A program made the translations under genes and the position numbers. From the NCBI RefSeq assembly GCF_031755915.1, contig NC_083386.1, forward strand, positions 18,709,001-18,773,000: a DNA stretch of 64,000 nt, written 5' to 3'. This stretch comes from Ziziphus jujuba. Its lineage: Eukaryota; Streptophyta; Magnoliopsida; Rosales; Rhamnaceae. Below the pieces are notes generated by a model. The model did not search any database. It was not told the origin of the DNA and saw nothing but the letters and a program-made list of their open reading frames with translations. Positions 57,212 through 64,000 of the stretch are shown piece after piece (the first letter of the stretch is position 1; each line of letters opens with the position of its first letter).

Positions 57212-58273
57212 TAATGTGAATCCGTCCGTACCCGCACAATCGACAACCCGCTAGTTTACTGACCTGATACGGATGAAAATCAAGCCGATCACTAGACCTC
57301 AAGCCAAGAGGTTTAAGGACAACCTAGGAGCATTTATACAGGGGTAGTTAATTGTCAAAACAACTTGTCCATACTCAAAGATACAAAGCCTGTTCTAAGC
57401 ATCCGAGTGGTGGAAGCCAATATGGACTCGGATAACTGTTTTCGTACAAATTTGGACTCCAGGCAGCAACGAATGGTTCCAAAACTTCATGAACTCAATG
57501 ACTATCATTAAGAGGACATGTAATCCAACCAAGATGGAATAAAAAGCATCTAAAAATGACTTGTATGGACAGCATCTCAATTTGGCTGAAAATGTGATGT
57601 TTAGCCACTAACTTTGACTTTTCTTCTTGTTTGACTTATTCCACTCAAAGGGCAATGTGTGGGAATTATTATTAATCATATTTGGAATTCTAAATGGCAT
57701 ATGAAAGCTAATTTGGAGCCCAAACAAGCTGGAGATTGCTCACAGATAACTTAGTAGTCAAACTAGTCAACTAGTTTCCTTATTTGATTTTGACTTTTTG
57801 TTTTGGAAAATTAGTCTCTTTTTTTTTTCTATTCATTTATTTACTGGAAAAATCAACTTAGGAAAGTTATTATTTTATTATTTTTATTGTAAATTAATTA
57901 ATTCCTAATTCAAAATAAAGGAATTAATTAATCCAAATTAGATTAGGAAAGGAGGTGAATTTCGACCAAACTAGGTTTCCTAATCTTTGGTGGTTGGTTT
58001 TACCTATTGTAATTAGGGTTTTTTTGGTTTTCTCTTAGCCTATATAAGGGCTTTTTTTTTAGGAAGAACACACCATTAATAATATTCAGAATTTATTTGT
58101 GAGATTGAATTTATCAATAGGACTTCCATCACCTATTGTGGCATCTTCACTGTATACCAAGGTTTCTAATCACAGATTGGTTAGGGATCAAGGTGACCAT
58201 TAGAACTTGAACATAATTAAATCCAGACTAATATAATACGGGTTTAGGAGCAGGTCATCATAGGTTCGTATCA
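57212..58273 (+). repeat. 5' LTR of the TSD-flanked G1 element
   Basis: TAATGTGAATCCG (terminal TG changed to TA) to GTTCGTATCA, 1062 bp. The first part encodes a decayed pol tail including RMKIKPITRPQAKRFKDNLG. Confidence 0.93.
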
Positions 58274-58275
58274 TT

Positions 58276-58289
58276 TGGTATTAGAGCCA
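58276..58289 (+). other. Primer-binding site of the TSD-flanked G1 element
   Basis: TGGTATTAGAGCCA follows the LTR after two bases. It has one mismatch to the initiator tRNA-Met complement. Confidence 0.88.
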
Positions 58290-59407
58290 AATTTTGTTCA
58301 GGTTTGATCTATCTTTATTTGCTTTAATTGTTTTTTTTTGTAATCTATAATTTTAGCATTATGTTAAGGCTGCTTCCAATACACGTTTTGCATATTTTAA
58401 AAAAAAAAATTCATTCCTAGTTGAATTAGGATTTCCTAGTTTTATCATATTTTTGCTTCCTAATTCGTTGGTTGCTTTTCATCATTGTTCTTGTTAATTT
58501 TGGATTTTGTTGATTTTTCTTTACTATTTTAGTCTTAAATATTTGCATTCATATATTCAAAAAAGAAAAAAAAAGCCAAATAGATATTAAAAACAAAAAC
58601 CGCACAATTAGTATTTTGTTTGGGAGGTTACGGGTTTGGTGATTATTTGGTGTTGGAATTGCAATTTAGGTGTTGATTCTTGCTGCTACAGTTGTTTTAT
58701 GTTCTGAGACTAAAAAAAAAAAAAAGAAGAAGAAGAAGAAAAGCCGAATTAAAAAAAAAATGTCGGTTTGTTGAATTTGGTGTTGAAATTTGTTGCTCTA
58801 AATTTCTTAGACCTGCTATTTTGTTGATTATTTATTCAATATTTGGAGTTGCTGGAGAATTATTTTTGTTTCTGGATATTTGAATTTTGGGTGCTCTAAT
58901 TATTGGATTAAAAATAGTTAAAGGAATTGATACAAAACTTGAACTACAAGAACAACAACCAACACTATTCTATATTTTGTTCGATTTGATTCTTGTTCGT
59001 ATTTGAAATTCCTTTTCCTAAATTTTATTCTTAAATCCTTAATCTCTTACCATCTGGTCCAGCTATTTCTAATTCTGAAATTTTTCTTATTATTTTGCTT
59101 TATTTTTCTAGAAAACCGAAAACTAGGATTTGTTAAATTCATCGATATTGCTTTTTTTTTTTTGCTACTGTTTTGTTCATAAGTTAAATTAAAACAAACT
59201 TGTGATCTAATTTCTTTTTTGTGGGTGTTTTAATTAAAACTTTGAGATAGTTCATTGAGTGGAAAAAGGTAAGAGTGTGTGAGCTTAAAAGAGGATAAAA
59301 GCCGAAACTAGTGTTAAAACACGAGTGTCGAGACCTTGTTTGAGTGAAATACATGAGGGAGTGAATTTGGTGAGGTCTTATTTTATTTTTGCATGATTTA
59401 TACTAAC
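58290..59407 (+). other. G1 leader
   Basis: 1.1-kb untranslated leader homologous to 52610-53690. It has A-rich runs at 58709-58760 and no long frame. Confidence 0.7.
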
Positions 59408-61135
59408 ATGGCAGATTCAAGGGTGAGAAGAGGAGGTCCACCTTTAAGAATTAATGAAGAAGAGTCCGTAGGATTCCATGGTGGTTCCCGAACTACGGGG
59501 AATGGTGAGCAAACGGACATGAGGACTATATTGGAGCAATTGCAGCAGATGAATGCCCGATTTGATGACATAGATCAAAGGATGGATAGGATAGAAACAT
59601 CACAAGGAGGGCCAAATATAAGGTTAGATGCTTATGGAGGTTGAAGTCGAGGTCGAGGAGGCCAAAGGCAACCAAGAGAGGAATTCGGGAGAAGTAACTT
59701 TGGCAATGACTTGGATGAGGGGTTTGATGAAATTTTTGAACCTCAAGAAAGGCCAATCCATGGGAGACCAGTAAGGAATGAAGATGATGATCTAGGGAAT
59801 ATCAAGGTAAATATTCCACCTTTCATGTAAAAAAGTGATCCGGAGGCATATTTAGAATGGGAAGAGAGAATGGAGATGATTTTTTATTGTCATAATTATT
59901 CGAAGGCCAAAAAGGTGAAGTTGGCAGCAATAGAGTTTGGTCATTATGCACTCCAATGGTGGACGAATGAGCAAAACACCCGAAAGAGAGTTGGTGATGG
60001 CTTGATCACTACATGGTGACAAATGAAAGGAGTCATGAGGAAGCGATTCGTACCATCACACTATCATAGGTTGCTGCATCAAATGCTTCAATCTTTATCT
60101 CAAGGAAGTAGCTCTATAGAGGATTATTACCAAGAGATGGAGATGCTTATAATGAGGTTAAGTATGAATGAGGATAGAAAAGCAACCATGGCAAGATTCC
60201 TTGGTGGTTTGAATTGTGAGATAGCCAATCAACTAGAATTGCAACAATATGTGGAATTGGAGGAGATGTTGCATGTGGCTATTAAACTAGAGCATCAATT
60301 CAAGAGGAGGGGTGTAGGCTCATGGTTTGGGAGAGTTTCCGGCAGCGGAAGATTAAATCCAAGTGCTTGGGGAAGCAATCACATCTATGATTCAAAGCCA
60401 AAAATGAAACTTGGTGAAGAAAGTTCCAATTGGCCAAAAAGGGAGTCCAAAATCGAATCTGTCCAAGCACATAAAAATGAGGTAAAATCTGATCCTAAAC
60501 CTTCAAGATCAAGAGCAATTATTTGTTTTAAGTGCCATGGATGAGGACACATTGCTAACTAATGCCCGAATAGAAGGATCATAGTGTTGAAGGGTAATGG
60601 TGAGCTAGAATCGGAAAGCAAGGAAAGTGGTGATGAAACCGAACAAGAGGAGGTGGAAAAGCTTGAAGGTAAGGCTGAAACTTTGAATGCTTCTCATGCT
60701 AAATTAAACTTAGTTTCTAGAAGAGTGCTGGCTGCATACAAAGATGAGGATGAAATTCAAAGAGAGAACATCTTCCACACCCGATGTGAGATCCAAGGTA
60801 AGATTTGTAGCATGATTATTGATAATGGAAGTTGTACCATTGTAATTAGTAATCTTGTGGTAGATAAATTAGGCTTGACAAAAATTAAACATCCAGAACC
60901 ATATAGATTACAATGGCTTAATGATAGTGGTGAGATGAAAGTGAATAAACAAGTCAACGTAAAATTCAGCATTGATAAATATGTGGATGTGGTTTTGTAT
61001 GATGTTGTGCCTGTTATGCAGGACATATTTTACTTGGTAGGCCTTGGAAATTTGATAAAGATGCCATACATTATGGGAGAGAGAACTCCATTGTTTTTAG
61101 GTTTAAAGGCAAGGAGGTTAAGCTGGAGCCATTGA
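59408..61135 (+). pseudogene. G1 gag-protease, one frame with in-frame stops
   Basis: Starts MADSRVRRGGPPLRINEEES at 59408. One frame continues for 1.7 kb with five stops (near 59642, 59826, 60018, 60542, 60560). The gag core reads DDLGNIKVNIPPFM, AYLEWEERMEMIFYCHNYSK, FGHYALQWWTNEQ, MKGVMRKRFVPSHYHRLLHQ, DRKATMARFLGGLNCEIANQ and VELEEMLHVAIKLEHQFKRR. A CCHC knuckle CFKCHGxGHIANxC spans two stops near 60525-60565. Protease reads HTRCEIQGKICSMIIDNGSC, with D-N-G where D-S-G or D-G-G is expected. A 2-bp insertion near 61024 shifts the frame after protease. Several stops look like C-to-T or G-to-A changes (CGA or CAA to a stop, TGG to TGA). Confidence 0.9.
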
Positions 61136-61892
61136 CCCCGAAGGAGGTTTTTAGAGACCAATTACGAATGTAACAAAGTTAGGAAGCCGAGAGGCTCAAA
61201 GAGAAGACTAGTATGGCACCAATGGTTTCACCATCCATTCAAGAGGGAAAAGGTGAGCTTTCTCTGTAAGTCCTCTAAAACCCATGTTGAGTGGAAAAAT
61301 TTAAACAAAGCCAAGAGTGAGGAATTTAGTGAAAAAGCCGAGAGTGAAGCAAAATTCAATGAATCCATGAGTGAGAAAGGAAAAGAAACAAAGGAAAGGA
61401 AAAATAAAAATTTTTATTTTAGTTTTTGGGATGTTAATAAAGCTATCTTGAGTAAGAAACCATTGCTGGTCATGAATCATAAAAATGCTTATTTAAAAAT
61501 GTTTTTGTTGTATAGAACTTTATCTCCCTTGTTAAGAGCTTTACTTTGTGGAAATTTAAAAATTTGGAAGAGATTATTTGCTAACTTTAAAAAGTGTAAT
61601 TTTTGCCATAATAAGCACGTATTTTTAGATTTTTTTATGTTAGTATTTGACCCAGGAGATTGGATTTGGTTGTACTTAAGAAATGAAAGATTTCTGAAGC
61701 AAAAAAGTCAAAGTTTATGCCTCAAGGGGATGGACTTTTTCAAATTTTGGAGCGAATCAATGAAAATGCCGACAAACTTTACTTACTAGGTAAGTACAAT
61801 GTTAGTGCCACATTTAATGTTGCTGAATAATCTCCTTTTGGTATAGGTTATGATCTTGATTTGAGGAAAAATCCTTTTCAAGAGGAAGGGAA
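61136..61892 (+). pseudogene. G1 pol remnant: RT scrap fused to integrase C-terminal domain
   Basis: 61253-61789 reads HVEWKNLNKAKSEEFSEKAE, a charged linker, FWDVNKAILSKKPLLVMNHK (region before RT) and then, after a deletion, LFANFKKCNFCHNKHVFLDF (RT C-terminal end). This runs directly into FDPGDWIWLYLRNERFLKQK (integrase C-terminal domain). From 61768 another frame reads [16 protein letters not shown], a stop, then LRKNPFQEEGND up to the LTR start. So the RT core, RNase H and integrase core are missing. The polypurine tract AAGAGGAAGGGAA lies at 61880-61892. Confidence 0.85.
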
Positions 61893-63018
61893 TGATGTAG
61901 ATCCGTCCATGCCCGCACAACCGACAACCCACTGGGTTGCTGACCCCGATATGGATGAAGACTAAGCTTATCACTAGAGCTCAAGCCAAGAGGTTTAAGG
62001 AAAAACTAGGAGCATTTATAAAGGGGGTAGTTAATTGTCAAAAGAGCTTATCCATACCCGAGGATACAAAGTCTGTTCTAAGCATCCGAGTGATGGAAGC
62101 CGATGCGGACCCGGGTAGTTATTTTCGTGCAAATTTGGACTCCGGGCAGCAACGAATGGTTCTAAAACTTCATGAACTCAATGAATATCATTAATAGGAC
62201 ATGGAATCCAGCCAAGTCAGAATAAAAAGCATCTAAAAAGGATCTGTACGGACAGCATTTCAATTTGGTCGAAAATGTGCTGTTTAGCTGCTGACTTTGA
62301 CTTTTCTTCTTGTTTGACTTATTCCACTCAAGGGACAATGTGTGGGAATCATTGTTAATCATATTTGGCATCCTAAATGGCATATGGAAGCTGATTTAGA
62401 GCCCAAACAAGCTGCAGATTACTTAAAGATACCTTAGTAGTCAAACTAGTCAACTAGTTTCCTACCTTGATTTTGACTTTTTATTTTAGGAAATTAGTCT
62501 TTTATTTGGTTTCTATTTATTTATTTGCTGGAAAAATCAACTTAGGAAAGTTATTATTTTATTATTTTTATTGTAAATTAATTAATTCCTAATTCAAAAT
62601 AAAAGAATTAATTAATCCAAATTAGATTAGGAAAGGATGTGAATTTCAACCAAGCTAGGTTTCCTATTCTTTGGTGGTTGGTTTTACCTATTGTAATTAG
62701 GGTTTATTTTTGTTTTCTCTTAGCCTATATAAGGGCTTATTTTTTAGGAAGAACACACCATTAATAATATTCAGAATTTATTTTGTGAGATTGAATTTCT
62801 CTTTGTTCTTTTGAACACCTAAAATACTATTAGAGAGTAAGTGTTTTAGTTTGACTTATCAATAGGACTTCCATCACCTATTGTGGCGTCTTCACTATAT
62901 ACCAAGGTTTCTAATCACAGGTTGGTTAGGGGTTAAGGTGACCATTAGAACTTGAACATAATTAGATCTGGGCTAATATAATACGAGTTTAGGAGCAGGT
63001 CGTCCTAGGTTCGTATCA
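61893..63018 (+). repeat. 3' LTR of the TSD-flanked G1 element, carrying the pol tail
   Basis: TGATGTAGATCCG to GTTCGTATCA, 1126 bp. The pol frame enters the LTR (VDPSMPAQPTTHWVADPD) and, after an extra C near 61947, continues in another frame as MKTKLITRAQAKRFKEKLGA, FIKGVVNCQKSLSIPEDTKS and on to a stop at 62194. Confidence 0.93.
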
Positions 63019-63023
63019 TTCTT

Positions 63024-63229
63024 GTTGTATGGTGTGGTGGTGTAACCTGAAAGGTTACCCGTTACTGTATAGTTACTCTTAAAGGTGGTACGTATCCTCT
63101 ATGGAGCTAGGGGATAATGTGATCAAATAATCTAAGTAGTGGATGCAAGATCTTCTTGACTTTGCTCCTAATTGGGTGTGCTAAATTTCGAGGATATAAT
63201 ATTTATAAGGGGGGTAGATTCTAACACCT
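63024..63229 (+). other. G2 element interior, 3' piece with polypurine tract
   Basis: Together with 57168-57211 this is all that remains between the G2 LTRs, about 250 bp. The end resembles the terminal part of Tekay/Del-type elements: 'aaatttcgaggatataatat' (63183) followed by the polypurine tract AAGGGGGGTAGA (63217-63228), just before the LTR. Confidence 0.75.
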
Positions 63230-63773
63230 TGACTCGAGAAAATGTCCCAAATTTGAATTTTTGACCAATGTTGACTGACGTTGATAAAGTGGATCCCACA
63301 TTTAACTTTTTACTATGAGAGAAATTTTACATTGATCAAGGTACCATGGCGAATTAGTCATCGATACTAAAAAGAAAGGTGAAATCTTGTGCTTGCTTTT
63401 ACTCTTTTTTCAAACAAAAAAATACCGTTTTTAGATTTTCAAATTCAGTCAACACAAAATTCTTATTTGACTATAAGAGCAAAACAACTTCAATTTATTT
63501 AATATTTCACGGAAAAGTAAAATGCTAAAATCAGAGCTCAGAATTGAAAGTTATGATCAAAACAAGGTGCAACCCGATTGATGGGTGAGTCTTAAAATGA
63601 CTTTTTATCTATATGGATTTTTATCTTTACTTATATCTCGTCAATACGATTTCGTAGACTAGAGGCAAGCTTAATTTGGACCTACGTTTGAAAAGTTACA
63701 GGTTTGTAATGCCGTGCTTATCCTTTCCGGAACTGACTTTATTAGATAATGAAATATTTAAAAGAGACTTTGA
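63230..63773 (+). repeat. G2 element 3' LTR, first part
   Basis: Starts TCTAACACCTTGACTCG, a mutated TGTAACACC start, right after the polypurine tract. 63530-63770 matches the solo LTR near 48260-48450 ('agttatga.caaaacaag.tgc') and the fragment at 47004. It is interrupted at 63774. Confidence 0.75.
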
Positions 63774-64000
63774 TGTCAGGACCCGTCCAGAATTCCTTCC
63801 CCGGAACCCTAGACAAGCCCTGATCCCAGAGAAATACCACCGAACCTTCCAACGGAAAATCCGGCAGCACCTCCCCTAAGGGTAGGACTAACCAAAAATT
63901 ACCTGCACTGAAAATACACTTCTATGTTCATCCCCTTATTCCTCCCACAATACTACAAATTGATTTCACAAATTTCTGCACTTCAAATAATAACAGCAGC
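63774..64000 (-). repeat. G2-type LTR in minus orientation
   Basis: TGTCAGGACCCGTCC at 63774 is the complement of the G2 LTR end (GGACGGGTCCTRACA). The stretch to 64000 matches the complement of 54380-54543. The element continues beyond the window. Confidence 0.78.

Larger units (their letters stand above)
57212..63018 (+). mobile_element. G1 gypsy element with perfect TSD, internally deleted in pol
   Basis: A 5.8-kb element flanked by TTCTT on both sides (57207-57211 and 63019-63023). Layout: 5' LTR 57212-58273, primer-binding site, leader, gag, protease, a scrap of RT fused to the integrase C-terminal domain, polypurine tract, 3' LTR 61893-63018. RNase H and the integrase core are absent. 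It sits inside the short interior of a G2 element. It depends on other elements for RT and integrase and has in-frame stops. Confidence 0.95.

Noticed and set aside
57562..58273. Shorter G1 LTR starting at TGTATGGACAGC
   Set aside because: The start at TAATGTGAATCC (57212) gives a perfect TTCTT target duplication and a purine tract upstream of the 3' LTR at the matching place.
63774..64000. TGTCAGGACCCGTCC as the 5' start of a plus-strand LTR
   Set aside because: The primer-binding site at 57171 shows that the complementary motif is the 3' end of the G2 LTR, so this copy is in minus orientation.
1..64000. tRNA, rRNA or organellar insertions
   Set aside because: I looked for tRNA arms and conserved rRNA blocks by eye and saw none; a tRNAscan-SE and organelle blastn run would be decisive.

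Overview
This looks like nuclear DNA of a flowering plant, probably a woody eudicot; the species cannot be named from the sequence. The evidence is AT-rich sequence, a two-exon family-1 UDP-glycosyltransferase (UGT) gene with the conserved plant intron, and dense, mostly decayed LTR retrotransposons primed by initiator tRNA-Met. I saw no prokaryotic, organellar, rRNA, tRNA or CRISPR feature.

Genes: the only gene with a complete structure is a UGT85-type glucosyltransferase on the + strand (exon 1 15394-15913, exon 2 25842-26788, 488 aa). Its 9.9-kb intron holds a complete antisense Ty1/copia element and a LINE-type RNase H scrap. The catalytic histidine of the N-terminal loop reads as proline (P22), so activity is doubtful. 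Downstream lie three broken UGT76-type copies on the minus strand: an exon-2 relic (27243-27480), a two-exon pseudogene (28813-35566) whose intron contains a dead copia, and an exon-1 relic (38640-38835). This is the remnant of a small UGT cluster.

Layout: 1-937 gypsy RNase H/integrase fragment; 938-1345 partial LTR; 1346-5800 minus-strand copia; 5801-8589 featureless; 8590-14567 Athila-like gypsy, minus; 15394-26788 UGT85 gene; 27243-35566 UGT76 pseudogenes; 36046-38591 long-TIR, Mutator-like DNA element in a (TA)n tract, carrying a solo LTR; 38640-39730 duplicated UGT76 exon 1 split from its upstream region by a 490-bp hAT-type MITE; 39731-64000 nested gypsy elements.

The nest involves two gypsy families. 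G1 has LTRs of about 1.1 kb running TGAT...ATCA, whose 5' part encodes the end of pol. G2 has LTRs of about 3.2-3.6 kb beginning TGTAACACCCC, ending in a TCCTRACA-like sequence, with a polypurine tract of Tekay/Del type. From outside in: a G2 element (5' LTR 47456-57167, 3' LTR from 63230) is interrupted by a G2 solo LTR (48075-54543), itself interrupted by a G1 element (51502-54373). The G2 interior, only about 250 bp, is interrupted by another G1 element (57212-63018, TSD ttctt). A minus-strand G2 LTR enters the G2 3' LTR at 63774. Every G1 copy here lacks most of RT and RNase H, so none could move alone.

All domain calls come from reading translations by eye; no database search was run.
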